Below are positions 9,395 through 20,923 of a stretch of 64,000 bases of DNA, piece after piece. Each line of letters starts with the position of its first letter. The first letter of the stretch is position 1. The stretch is from contig CP099851.1 in NCBI GenBank assembly GCA_030062745.1, positions 6,815,393 through 6,879,392 on the forward strand. Reading direction: 5' to 3'. The position numbers and the translations under genes were made by a program. The notes beneath the pieces are model-generated. The model ran no database searches. It saw nothing but the letters and a program-made list of their open reading frames with translations, and was not told the origin of the DNA. This DNA comes from Capitulum mitella. Lineage: Eukaryota > Arthropoda > Thecostraca > Pollicipedomorpha > Pollicipedidae.

Positions 9395-11345
9395 TGGCGC
9401 CGTCTGCCGGCGGACGCCGTAGCCGAACGCGGTATGAAATTAACGGGGAATAATTTGAACGTGTCTTTATTTTCGAGACATAGGCTTTTTCATGTAATAT
9501 GTCTTAATCCCAGTGGGTCTTGTGATGGTTTCTCATACTTTAATTTCGGAAAAATTCAGCAGTGATCAGTCTACTTGGTATTACCAGCAACTGCATCAGA
9601 TATGTCTGCCATTTTCCAGGGCACTGGGCTAGCCATTTACTGTCCGTTCTGAGTACTTCATCACCGATTTTGACGGCGATGCATTTTGGCTCATAACATT
9701 ATTCGTGGCTTGACCTCAGGTCAGAGGTTGGAAGTCATTGATACTGCGTACAGTGACTGCGAATGGATGATTTCATCACCCCACATTAACCCGTCCCCGA
9801 CTGGGGGGGGGCAGTTGACTGTCCCCCTTGAGGTTTTTCTGGAATTGCGAAAGAATCAACAAACACAGAGTCACGAAACTTCGTGTACCTTTGGTTCATC
9901 AATTTTACACCTCGTGTCAAAATTTTGACCTCAGGTCACGCCCGGTGCCTGACCTAGGTCAGGTCAAACAGACCTATGTCCAAAAAAGTTTAGCGCCCTC
10001 TAACTTTTTCGCAAAACAAGATATCTCAATAATACTTTCAGGGATTAGTGATCGTGATAGATGCAACAAATCTGCTATCTCAGATTTTTCGGATTTTTCC
10101 GGGTCATTGACCTAAGGCCAAGCCCATTTTTTAAGACATATCATCGTTTTTTCGAAAACTGACGGAATATTCCATAACATTTTTAGTGTGGAGTGAAGCA
10201 GACATCTAGTTACCGTCATTGGGCAAAGTATCAGTGACTTCCAGCCATTGACCTGAGGTCAGGTCACCAATAACTGTAGTGGGCCAAAATGTACCACCGT
10301 CAAAATCGACGATGAATTACTCAGAATAGGTAGAGAATGGCAGAACTGGCTTGCACAGACGTAAGTAATACCAGGAACCTCAAAAAGTCTGAAAAAGTAG
10401 CATATTTTGGAAATAAACAGGCTCTTGCGAATAAAGCCCCGCCAATTGTGCAGATTGGTAAGTAATGAATGTTTCCCAAATTTAGGCATGAGAAACCATC
10501 ACAAGAACCACAAAGATCAATAAAATTGACATAGATCGTCTTTTTCGCAAAAATAAAGGAACGCTAAAATTAGTTCCCGTCAATTTGGTACCGTATACGG
10601 CGGCGGCTCACACTGACAGCTGGCGGGAGAATTATGGTATCTTTAACTCAACGTTTCGGCGTATATATTGAACAAATCTGGGGAAATTAGACGCGTTTCG
10701 GCATCCGCGGACCTTTACTTGTGCGCTGGTTCCTTTACCTATGCGTTATTAGTCACAGCCCTTGAGATTCAGGCCATTTCCCGGTCTCATGCAGTCGGCT
10801 ATGAGAAAACATATATAGGGCGTAAATTGGCTTACATATTATATAAAACTAAAAATGAGGCCAGTTTCGAGCTCTACTCGTCACAGGCTTTCCAACGGTA
10901 TGCTTATTTTTATCGTGCGACCAACCGTTCGTGAGTTAGAGGGGGCAGTTAACTGCCCCCCCCCCCCCAGTCGCCCATATTCGAGACGTACCGACGGTCG
11001 TGCGCGGGTTAAAACGTTATAAAAAAAATCCGCCAACTTGTCTTGAAAATGGGGTTCACGTTACGTGAATGGCCCGGAAAATTCCAAAAAATCAGAGATA
11101 GCTTATTTGTTGCATCTGTCAAGATCTCTCATCCATGAAATTTTCATAATGGAATCATGTCTCCCGAAAAGTTACAAGAGCGATAAACTTCTTTTACATC
11201 TATTTGATCTGACCTAAGTCAAACATTAGACTTGACCTGAGGTCAAAACTTTGATACAAGGTGTAAAAATGATCAAGCAAAAGGTACACAAAGTTTCATG
11301 GCACTATATTCTTCTGTTTTCTCGCAGTCTCGGAAGGCGGGACTG
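9395..11345 (-). mobile_element. Older family A copy (A0), interrupted
   Basis: The pieces 9395-9785 and 11013-11345 align in order with the intact reverse-orientation copy at 24604-25807 (for example ATTTTGGCTCATAACATTATTCGTG, in two blocks, and GGTGTAAAAATGAT). They are separated exactly by the younger element A1, which sits in the TTAA of a CACATTAAAACGTTAT target. The outer end of A0 is lost. Confidence 0.7.
9786..11012 (+). mobile_element. TTAA-flanked MITE, family A copy A1
   Basis: This 1.2-kb non-autonomous element starts TTAACCCG and ends CGGGTTAA. Just inside each end is a G/C-rich hairpin. At the right end it is the perfect 20-bp palindrome GGGGGCAGTTAACTGCCCCC. No open frame encodes a transposase. 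The TTAA duplication points to piggyBac-type (or Kolobok-type) transposition. The body carries AGGTCA half-site clusters such as TGACCTCAGGTCA (9926-9938) and TGACCTGAGGTCAGGTCA (10249-10266). Confidence 0.8.
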
Positions 11346-11979
11346 TTCAAGACGATAAATTCGGTGTATTCATGTATATTTTAGTGACCATCCAAACATA
11401 TTTGGGTGTTTCAGGCGTTTTGTTACACAGAGATAAACAGATGCATAAGGAAATCTGGAAGCGAAAACGGCACGAAAATTTTTAAGTGAGAAGAGAGCGG
11501 GCTGATCGGTTTCTCGCGTTAGGTGAGACGCGATTTAAAAAATCTTAAAGAGCGACGACGAACGTCCAAAGCACTTCGCACGTGCAAACATCACAGACAT
11601 CAAAAGGACTCGAACGAGAGCTCTTACCATGGCTAAACATATATAACGTATAGAACAAGCATAGAGCGGAGACCAAGGACACAGATTCCTCTGACCACTG
11701 CAAAACGTTTCAAAACGGCTTTTCAGCTTAATATGCTAACCACTGCAACCGAAGGCTTTTGTTAACGTCATGATACCTGACCCGTCAGTCTAACGGACTT
11801 GGATCTTTCTGTCTTGCAATGGTTTACGTGGTCGTTATTGCCGAGACCGAACTATTTCCTCTCTTTCGGTCAGTGAGCATCGCCCTCTGTGGTGTTCCGT
11901 GTGGTGTAAAGAATTCTCTCTGCGATGTTCTCTGCAGCGTAACGTGTTCTCTCTGCAGCGTGCGTTGCTCCGACTATCT
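11346..11979. other. Unassigned stretch downstream of the receptor gene
   Basis: This would be the 3' flank of the minus-strand receptor. I see no clear AATAAA on the minus strand close to the stop and no other gene. Confidence 0.4.
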
Positions 11980-13929
11980 TTAGTCTCTCGCCCCAGGAAC
12001 GGCCCATTTTCCGGTAGCTCGTGCTGTGCTCGGTCCTGCTGGAACTGTCCAGACGTCGGCCAGTCCGGCTGGGGGCCGCCGCGGCTGGCCGGCGCACACC
12101 AGCTCCAGCATGAGGCAGCCGGTGGCCAGAGCGCCGCCGGCGGCCAGCAGCAGGAACGCAGCGCCCAGATCGCCGAGCCGCAGGCTGCGGCGCTGCGTCA
12201 CCACGCGCGGCTCGGCGCCACCGCCGCCGCCGACGAGCCGCAGCCACAGCTCGACCAGGCCGGATTGCAGCAGGCGCGCCACGGCCGCGTCCAGCTGCGG
12301 CCGGAAGCAGGCGCCGCGCCGCACCGGCCACGCCAGGCCCGTCTGGAAGAAGCGCGCGTGCGACACGTGGTAGCGGTGCCCGTCGGGCCGCTGCGCTACC
12401 GCCCAGCGCAGCTCGGCCAGCTCCTCTATGTAGGCGGTGCCCGGCTCCAGCTCGAGCTCGGTCAACTCGACCTCCAGCGGGAAGTACTCAAGTCGCTCGG
12501 CCAGCCGCGCCAGCGGCGAGTCGCTGCCACGGAAGCTCTCAAGGTATTCGGTGACGGCCACCTGCGGGATGGACTCGACACGGTAGTCGGAGCGCGCCAG
12601 CTCCATCAGACTGTCGACCGGCGCCGGGAACAGCAGCACCGACAGCTTCGACGTCAGCAGGGTACGGTAGCAGATGGTGACAGTGAGGCAGAGCAGCCAC
12701 CAGGCGGCGACCACGAGGCGCGCGGCGGTGCCGGCCGGCCGCACCGCCACCGCCTGGTTGACGAGAGCGCCGCACACGAACGTGAAGGCGGTGGGCAGCC
12801 GGCGGAGCAGGCGCCGGCCCGGCAGCGCGCCCGGCAGCAGGACGACCGCCAGCAGGCCGGCCAGCAGCGCGGCCAGCAGCAGCAGCCAGGTGGCGGCGTC
12901 GAACGGCGCGGCGATCACCAGCCAGCGCGGCAGCGGCGGCGGTCGCATCATGAGGAATGAGATCGGCTCCACCTGGAACGGGTACGTGTAGTCGACGACG
13001 GCGCTGCGCTCCAGAGTCACCGAGATGTCGCCGACGGCTATGTCGGCGTCCCCGCGCACGATCATGCCGATGACCCCGGTCCAGGAGCCGTTCGGCAGCC
13101 GCGCGCCGAACAAGCCGTCCAAGCTCGCCGGGTGCGTCATCGAGTAGCTGAAGCCGTAGTGGGTAGCGATGACGTCCAGCATCGCCGCCTCGATCCCAGC
13201 AATTGTGGACCTGTTCGTCGGGTCGGGGAAGTAGGCATAGTAGGTGTTGGCGTCAGCAGTAGAAGTAACCCGCAGATGCTTACCACGGAGGCTGACCTTG
13301 TTGGGTCGGTAGAGGACGGTGCCACGTCGTTCCCAGCCGGCGTCGTACAGCAGGTGCGGCTCCATATGCTGGCGCACGCAGTCGATGCTGAAGCCGAACA
13401 CCTTGACGTCGCGCTCTCCGTGACCGAACATCACAGCCGAAATGGTCTGCGCGTGGTCGTAGCGGACCAGCCTGGCGGCTGCCGACTCCGACAGGTTCCT
13501 CAGGCTCTCCACCACCACCAAACGGCCGCAGCGGCTGCCCCAGCCCTCCACGAAGGCCTCCGGCTCGCGTGGCCGCAGGTGCGTCCAGTCGGCCTCGTCC
13601 AGCCAGAAGACACACACCTTTGGGACGCTGCCCAGGCGTGCCGTGGCGGCGGCGGCCGGCGGCGTCGCCTCCACCAGCGCCAGAGACCTGGCTCGGCTAT
13701 GCAGCTCTGGCCAGAGCTCGGGAGGGAGGGCGCCGCCGCCGCGCACCACCGCCACGTCCTGCCCGCCAGCCATGCGTCCGAGCAGGCGCGCCACGGTCCG
13801 GCCGACCGGCCCTGCAGCCGCCTCCTGACCGGTCCAGACGTCCGAGCCGGCGCCGGCCGCCGCCGCCGGCGGTCCAGCCAGCGACAGCGCGAACAGGAGA
13901 ACGAGCGCAGCGCGGTAGACGGACTTCAT
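11980..13929 (-). CDS. Divergent ionotropic receptor (IR), single exon, intact
   Basis: A 649-codon uninterrupted reading frame encodes an iGluR-related chemosensory-type cation channel subunit of the plasma membrane. In order it has a signal peptide (residues 1-25, hydrophobic VLLFALSLAG), a poorly conserved N-terminal region, and ligand-binding lobe S1 (about 215-335) with GVIGMIVRGDADIAVGDISV. S1 continues with the TLER segment and VDYTYPF (R308 is at the position of the iGluR carboxylate-binding Arg). Then come M1 (about 345-365), a pore loop (about 381-395), M2 (about 403-431, SYTANLA-like position reading CYRTLLTSKLSVLLF), lobe S2 (about 432-585) and M3 (about 588-612), with a short cytoplasmic tail. 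The S2 Thr and acidic ligand residues of glutamate receptors are not evident, as is usual in divergent IRs. NLS (145) and NRS (239) are possible glycosylation sites. The start Met is chosen because it begins the signal peptide. The coding sequence is extremely GC-rich. The ligand is unknown. Confidence 0.9.
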   Translation of the reverse strand: MKSVYRAALVLLFALSLAGPPAAAAGAGSDVWTGQEAAAGPVGRTVARLLGRMAGGQDVAVVRGGGALPPELWPELHSRARSLALVEATPPAAAATARLGSVPKVCVFWLDEADWTHLRPREPEAFVEGWGSRCGRLVVVESLRNLSESAAARLVRYDHAQTISAVMFGHGERDVKVFGFSIDCVRQHMEPHLLYDAGWERRGTVLYRPNKVSLRGKHLRVTSTADANTYYAYFPDPTNRSTIAGIEAAMLDVIATHYGFSYSMTHPASLDGLFGARLPNGSWTGVIGMIVRGDADIAVGDISVTLERSAVVDYTYPFQVEPISFLMMRPPPLPRWLVIAAPFDAATWLLLLAALLAGLLAVVLLPGALPGRRLLRRLPTAFTFVCGALVNQAVAVRPAGTAARLVVAAWWLLCLTVTICYRTLLTSKLSVLLFPAPVDSLMELARSDYRVESIPQVAVTEYLESFRGSDSPLARLAERLEYFPLEVELTELELEPGTAYIEELAELRWAVAQRPDGHRYHVSHARFFQTGLAWPVRRGACFRPQLDAAVARLLQSGLVELWLRLVGGGGGAEPRVVTQRRSLRLGDLGAAFLLLAAGGALATGCLMLELVCAGQPRRPPAGLADVWTVPAGPSTARATGKWAVPGARD

Positions 13930-15605
13930 AGCGTATGCCGGAGACGGCGACCGCCCGGTGCTGCCTGGGGGCGGAGTCCGCGGAAGATGCTCGACGTCGA
14001 CCCACGGTGAAGCCGCAGCAGGAGCTCGGCGTCAACTAGGCAGGGACGACACGCGGCCGATGCCGTCGGCCGGTCGTACCCCAAACCGTTTCGCATCCAG
14101 GCCATAAAGTGCACGTGAGTCGAGAGCTACCCACTGGTCCACGCAGCCACGTCACGTCGCTTATTAACGGGACAGCCACCGGCAGCCAAATTACTGGCTC
14201 GATCGATCTGTGTTCACCTCTGCGACGGCTCAGGAACGCAACACAATATTGCATTTTTTACGTTTCAGTTTTCGCCAAAAAAATGGGTCGTCCTTGCTAG
14301 ACGTAAGACGTCAAAAAGTTGATATTAGATAATTCTGTGTTTCATTTTTCGTCACAACTGACCAGAAATTGTTGTTCTCGCTAGACATAAAAAACAACAC
14401 TTTTCACATCATCTTTGCGATTAGGATGGCCTTATGGCCATCACATCGGCACCCTAATGTCTCACCCAGTGTTGAATCGTGATGCCCAAGGCTGTACCGT
14501 TTTGCCAACAGTTCAGCGGTCCAGCTATGATGAGGTAGTACCTATCTGACCTTTCCTCATCTGAAAGGTCGGAGAGGGAATCGTGGATGATAAATGTCGC
14601 AGAACGTACCCAAGAACCGGCGGGCTGTGGCCGGCGACACAGGTCTTGGGTGAGGAGTCCGGGCCATTGGACATACACTAGTATCAAATGTCGTTTTTGT
14701 AAGGTTCAGCGTGACTTCAGTCGCACTGGCCAAGCTCCATTCTATTATGTTCTCGACGACGGACGGGTACCGATGCACGAGGGTTTCAAGGTATCTGCAC
14801 TCGCATCTTCATCCTTTGATGTGACATAATCGGTTCCATCTGAATTTTCTCGTCACCTGAGATTCCCCTCGTTCTTGGAAAAAGTCCCCGGTCCATCGAA
14901 TTCACGTTTCCAATGAGTCTTCCTGAGCTCCTGACGTCTGACCTACTTCTGTTGCTCCTGAAATTGCCAAAATTGTGGGGCGCCTGGTGAACCGATAGCT
15001 GTACACCTTTTTTTAACAATTGACGTCTGCTTTTGTCACACAAAGGTGGTTGTCCTCATCTCTCCTCAGAACCCTGTGTAACAACAATCACTAACTGGAT
15101 CCCCTTTAACATGGCCGCAGGCACTCTTTTTTTCCGTTTCTTGGGCGTGGGCAAGTGTCTTTTATGTAGTTCCCCACTCGCAAATCCTCTCTAAATTCCA
15201 ACAATGTCCTGTCTCTTCCAATCTCTGTTTGGACACAAAGTCTGTTCCCACCGCCTTCCCATATGGCGACAGACTCGTCCACTGCCAGCCTTCGAACACG
15301 ATGGGGTTTTTTCCAGGAATCCACTCGGCACTCAAGGCAATCTGTGGACTTGGTTATGTCATCCTCGCTGAAATCTCCCCTTCACATGAATGCCAACTGC
15401 ATTTAAACAGATGTTGGACTTGCTAAAAACGTTGGCCTCTATAGATTAGTGTGCATCATAGACCCTAGGTTTTTATCAAAACATGAATGCAAATGCAAAT
15501 GTCATAAACGATTACGATGGAGCAAACCATGGCCAGTGGTTGGAATCCGCCATATTGTTGAGATCAGGAGAGTGTGAGCTTGGCCATCTCCATGCCCATG
15601 GCAAA
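13930..15605. other. 5' flank of the receptor and unassigned sequence
   Basis: GC content drops beyond about 14.1 kb. This would contain the promoter of the minus-strand receptor gene, but I cannot point to a convincing TATA box or initiator. There is no other gene. The small open frames here have no recognisable motifs. Confidence 0.4.
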
Positions 15606-15608
15606 TTG

Positions 15609-16812
15609 TTAACTGGGGGGGGGGGCGGTTGACCGCCCCCTGTGGTTTTTCTGGGATTGGGAAAGAATGAACAAAGAGCCACGAAACTTTGTGTACCTTT
15701 TATTTCATCAATTTTACATCTCATGTCATAATTTTGACCTCAGGTCAGGTCAGATGCCTGACCTGGGTCAGGTCAAACAGAACTATGTCCAAAAACGTTT
15801 GGCGCACTGTAACTTTTTCGTAAAACAAGATATCTCAATAATACTTTCAGGGATTAGTGACCTTCACAGATGTAACAAGCCTGCTATCTCAGATTTTTCA
15901 GAATTTTCCGGGTCATTGACCTAAGGTCAAGCCCATTTTTATGACATGTCGTCGTTTTCTTGGAAATTCACGGACTATTTCATAACATTTAGTGTGGAGT
16001 GAAGCAGACATCTAGTTACCGCCATTGGGCAAAGTATCAATGACTTCCAGCCATTGACCTGAGGTCAGGTCACGAATAACTGCCGTGAGTCAAAATGTAC
16101 CACCGTCAAAATCGGCGATAAATTGCTCGGAATGGGTAGAACATGGCAGAACTAGCTTGCACAGACGTACGTAACACCAGGAAACTCAAGAAGTTTGAAA
16201 GAATTGCATATTTTGGAAATAAACAGGCTCTCGTGAATAAAGCTCCGCCAGTTATGTAGATTGGTAACTAATGAATTTTTCCAAAATTTAAGCATAAAAA
16301 CCATCACAAGAACCACTAATATCAGTAAAATTTACATAGATAGTCTTTTTTCGCGAAAATAAAGGAACGCTAAAACTAGTTCCCGTCAATTTGTTACTGC
16401 ATACGGCAGCCGCGCACTCCTACAGCTGGCGGGAGAATTACCGTGTCTTTAACTGAACGTTTCGGCGTATATATTGAACAAATCTGGGAAATTAGACGTG
16501 CATCGGCATCCGCGGACCTTTATTTGTGCGCTGGTGCCTTTACCTATGCGTCATTAGTCACAGCCCTTGAGATTCAGGCCATTTCTCGGTCTGATGCAGT
16601 CGGTTATGAGAAAACATATTTAGGGCGTAAATTGCTTACATATTATCTAAAACTAAAATGAGACCAGTTTCGAGCTCTATTCGGCACAAGCTTTCCAACG
16701 GTATGCTTATTTTTATCGTGCGACCAACCGTTTGTGGGATAGAATGGGGCGGCCAACTGGCCCCCCCCAGTCGCGCATGTTCGAAACGGACCGACGGTCG
16801 TGCGCGGGTTAA
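15609..16812 (+). mobile_element. TTAA-flanked MITE, family A copy A2
   Basis: The element starts TTAACTGGGGGGG and ends GCGCGGGTTAA. It is collinear with A1 over its full length, including TGACCTGAGGTCAGGTCA near 16055. No transposase is encoded. Its right TTAA is shared with the neighbouring A3. Confidence 0.85.
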
Positions 16813-17821
16813 TCATTCTTACACCTTGTGTCAAAGTTTTGACCCCAGGTCAAGCCAGGTGTCTTACCTAGGTCAGGTCAAACAGACCTATGTCAAAAAA
16901 GTTTAGCGCCCTGTATTTTTTTTCGCAAAAAAGATATCACAAAAATATTTTCAGGGATCAGTAGCCTTCATAAATGCAAGATTTTTCGGAATTTTCCGGG
17001 TCGTTGAGCTAAGGTAAAATCCATTTTTAAGACCTGTTGTCGTTATTTTCGGAAATTGACGGATTATTTTATAACATATTTAGTGTGGAATGAAGCAGAC
17101 ATCTAGGTACCGTCATTTCAAAATCAGTGATGAATTACTCAGAATAGGTAGAAAATGGCAGAACTGGCTTGCACAGACGTAAGTGATACCAGGAATCTCA
17201 AAAAGTTTGAAAAATTGCATATTTTTGAAATAGATAGGCTCTCGCGAATAAAGCTCCGCCAATTGTGTAAATTGGTAACTAATGAACTTTTCCAAAGTTA
17301 AAGCATGAAAAACCGTCACAAGAACGACTAAGATCAATCAGATTTACATGGAGGCTTTTTCTCGAAAATAAAGGAAAGCTGAAATTCGTTCCCGTTAATT
17401 TCTTACTGCGTATGACTTCGGCACACGCCGACAACCGGCGCGAAAATTGCCGTGTCTTTATCTTAACGTTTCGGCGTATATATGTAACAAATCCGGGAAA
17501 TTAGATTTGTATCGGCATTTGCCGACCTTTGCTTGTGCGCTGGTGCCTTTACCTATGCGTTATTAGTCACAGCCCTTGAGATTCAGGCCGTTCCTCAGTC
17601 TCATGCAGTCGGCTATGAGAAAACATATATAGGACTTGAATTGCTTACATATTGCCTAGAACTAAAAACTGAGACCAGTTTCGAGCTCTACTCGTCACAA
17701 GCTTTCCAACGGTGTGCTTATTTTTATTGTGCAGCCAACCGTTCGTTCGTTAGAGGGGGACAGCCAACGGCCCTCGCAGTTGGGCATTTTCATAACCGGC
17801 CGACGGTCGTACACGGGTTAA
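16809..17821 (+). mobile_element. Truncated family A copy A3, abutting A2
   Basis: It begins directly at the TTAA ending A2 but lacks the first roughly 100 bp of the family (G-rich hairpin and neighbouring bases), starting at the TTACACC...GTGTCAAAGTTTTGACC block. It ends CACGGGTTAA. It is more diverged than A2, and a palindromic right-end hairpin is only partly kept. Confidence 0.75.
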
Positions 17822-17824
17822 AGA

Positions 17825-18605
17825 AGTTGGTGCTCATTTGACCACATCCTTGCTTCAGGCAGGAACATGAAAGGGACCTGACCACAAGTCTGGAAACTAC
17901 TTTGTCTCGTTTATATGTAATGCTCACAATCATTTTCGAAAGCCATAGTTTGCCATACATTCCTAGTGCATGAGCTGCAAATGCAAGTTATCCAGTCAGA
18001 GGTCCGGCTTTGACCTTACCAACAGTTTTGGAGAAGCTCCACCTGTGGTCGCAATTTAAACGTATTAAAGTCAAAATCCTTCTCCTTGGCACCAGATAGG
18101 ATACCTGGGATTTCCCTTCTGTCAGGGTTTGGGTATGTGGCTGAACATTTCAGGGCCAGCTCATGAAAGGTAACGTCGCTGAATGATTTACTCTTTCTTC
18201 TTGATAAATTTTCGGACCATACACCCGTTGACTTCACGTACGTGTCTTGCTGACCTAGACACCAACATGATGTCAAGAATGTGAAACTTGAAATCTGAAA
18301 TCAAAAAATGTCGTGAACATAAAAATAAGACCACTTACAGTAGCTGACTATCTTTAATGATTCTTTAAGGAACAAATTGGACATGCACGAGATGGAAGGT
18401 ATTTTCGTCCCTAATAATGCATGTATATGGATATGGTTATTGATGTGGATGAAAACCACAGTCCAGCTTCTGTCTCAGGAATCAGAAACAGACAAGGAAT
18501 CAGGAATCAGGAAACAGACAGACAGAACCTGAAAAATGCGAGGAATAGCAGTCGTCCCGTTCATGAAGTCAAACGACACATCGCCAGTGTGAGCTGTCAC
18601 GTGTC
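17825..18605. other. Unassigned stretch
   Basis: No gene or clear repeat is seen. Near 18480 there is a short duplication of GGAATCAG with ACAGACA blocks. Confidence 0.4.
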
Positions 18606-18608
18606 AAC

Positions 18609-19748
18609 TTAATCCTATTCCCGGAGGGCTAGACGGTATGGCCGATTCCCGGCAAGGGGGATTCGCCCCCTCCGAAATCTCAAGAACCACACACCCGATT
18701 CCATCGCTGCAAACGGCAATCGATTTGCCATGACTTAAACCACATTTTTATAAAAAGAAGTTTTCAGAATTTTGAGGGGTGGATACAGCGGGCAAAAATG
18801 TCCAAATAAGCGATGCTTTTGGACTTGTTATAACTCCGTTGTTTATTGACCAATTTTGATGCAAATGGCATGAATCGAGAGGTTATGATTGGGACTTTCA
18901 TCACTGATCCATACATTTGAAATTTTGAGAAACTTCATAGGTGTTCACAGGGTTTCGAAAAAACTTAGAATAGTGCTTCAAAAACTGAATTAACAAGGCA
19001 GGTGGAAGTGCTATTTTAGCTTCTTCTAGTCATGTTATGCTGAAGAAGTACAAATTGTATAACATTGTTTGCACAACATTCGCATTGGCGGTGCCAGGGA
19101 CATCACAAAAGGGGAACGGTCATGGTCACATGTTCATCAGGTCAGCTTACGACCTTTGACCTTAAATGACCTCCAATAACTTTAGTCACCTGGAATGACC
19201 TTTTGTGCATTTCTGCATTTCACGGCTTTTGAGATACAGGGTAAGCGCACTGATATTTTAGGTCATGGCTTCCTGACCCGACCTGATATCAAACTGAAAC
19301 TTGTTACGCTGGTAGACGCACCGTTGTACACCATATATATTCCCGGTTGGGCATTTGAAAGCGCCAAAAGTATCACTATGAAACCAAATTTTGGATTTTG
19401 ACCTTGACATGTCCTTGTAAAATGACCTCAGGCAAACCAAATTTTATTCGTATGCTTTCCCATATATCTCCCCATACATTCAAATAAAGTTCTATCTTAA
19501 AAATACTATTTATGGTAGACATTTTCCTTTTACCCTCGACAGCTCCGAAACTGGCTTAAGGTGCCTTCCAAAAACGTTGCCTGGCTCCGCCCCAGAGCAA
19601 AATAGAATTAGGAAATTTTGCGACAATACGTCGAAAGAATTGCTAGGAGAAGTCACCAAATTTCGTGAAGTCGCGTCAAAAACCCTGGAATTGGCAAAGA
19701 AAAAGCCCGAGGAGGGCAGATTCAGCCCCCTGCCGGAAATAGGGTTAA
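18609..19748 (+). mobile_element. TTAA-flanked MITE, family B copy B1
   Basis: The ends are TTAATCCTATTCCCGG and (C)GGAAATAGGGTTAA, an inverted pair around the TTAA target. Inside the left end is the family signature GGGCTAGACGGTATGG and a G/C hairpin. The right end has the CCCGAGGAGGG...GCCCCCTG hairpin. There is a near-DR1 half-site pair at 19150-19162. The 127-codon open frame at 19577-19960 overlaps the end and is not a gene. Confidence 0.85.
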
Positions 19749-20923
19749 GGTTTCTGGTAAAAATCAGTGTTTTCGGTGTATTATGTGCTATACTTCGAAA
19801 AATGTTGTTAATAGAATGTTACCCTACTAAAATGCCAATATCTTTTGTAACAAGACGTGCATCAGGGTGCCAACAACATCAGTACATCAATGTACCAGAG
19901 CGATTTGCAATGCTTGCAGTGTTCGCCATAATTACAGTCTTGTTAAAACTGTATATGTAAATCAATTCCCAGCTGCAGAATACGATCCTGGTTTTAGCTT
20001 TTCAGCTGCTGAACTTCTTGTTCTCATTAACGTTTGAAATTCTATCTGATGTTGCTCACAATTTCGTGATATCGTGCGAGTTTAGGAATTGCGGGATTTC
20101 TGTCATTTACTTGTCTTTTTATTTTTTTCGTCAGTTCATGTGAAAAAGCCACGCAAACGGTCGTGTTTCTACTAGCAATGTCGCAATGAACCTAAAGTCA
20201 ATACTAGGGAAGTTACATATGTTGCACATTCACTGCATTACGCACATCGGTCATAGTGTGTTATCGGATATTCCAGAACCAAAACCATTTAAGTGGATAA
20301 CTGCGGATTTACGTCAGATTGGCAATCAGTCCAAAATGCGTGACGCGTATTCCAGCTGGCGCGCCGAGCTCGCCACTCATTACCGATCCATACAGGTATT
20401 AGACGATGCATGGAAACAATCACCTAATACTGCGTCAGTCAACCGTGAACATGCTTACCCCTGTGCAAGATCACTAGGCCTCGGCTAGTCTTCGGGGCTT
20501 GCCTCAGTGGTCGGTCCTAGAATTAAAACCGCACCAACAGATGTCAGTGATCCTCTTCAAGAGTAAGCTTCTCCAGCTGTTAGTGAACGGCGATTCCACG
20601 CAAGTGTAACTATCTCCAAACTGTTTGTGCGTCCGTCGGTCTGTCTGTCCGCTCGTCTGTGCCACATCAAAGCTCACCGCGCTCCCGTACAGTGAACTAT
20701 TAGTCAACAGTCTCGAACACATGAGCACATTCGTCGCAGTGATAATGGCAACGTTTCCGAACCGAGACGTTGACGCGGGCTCCAGTTATTCCATCATGAA
20801 ATAACGCAGAACGTTTTCCGTCAAGCCTGCAGCCCACGTGGTAATCGTCTGCAGCTGGTACCGCCGTAAACCATGGTGCCCAGGCGGCCCATGCTCCGGG
20901 TAAAATCCATCACGCGCCGGGTT
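19749..20923. other. Unassigned stretch
   Basis: No convincing gene. The open frame at 20186-20488 has no recognisable domain and no clear splice context. Confidence 0.35.

Noticed and set aside
11870-12331. 153-codon minus-strand frame overlapping the receptor's 3' end
   Set aside because: Different frame of the same strand, Arg/Ala low complexity, and conflicts with the intact receptor frame.
11899-12960. 353-codon open frame on the plus strand opposite the receptor
   Set aside because: It is antisense to the ionotropic receptor, rich in Gln, Arg and Ala, and explained by the GC-rich third positions of the real gene.
13132-14010. 292-codon plus-strand open frame
   Set aside because: Also a GC-rich shadow of the minus-strand receptor. 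Low complexity and no domain.
19577-19960. 127-codon open frame at the end of B1
   Set aside because: Its first half is family B terminal sequence, which occurs in all copies without conserved coding.
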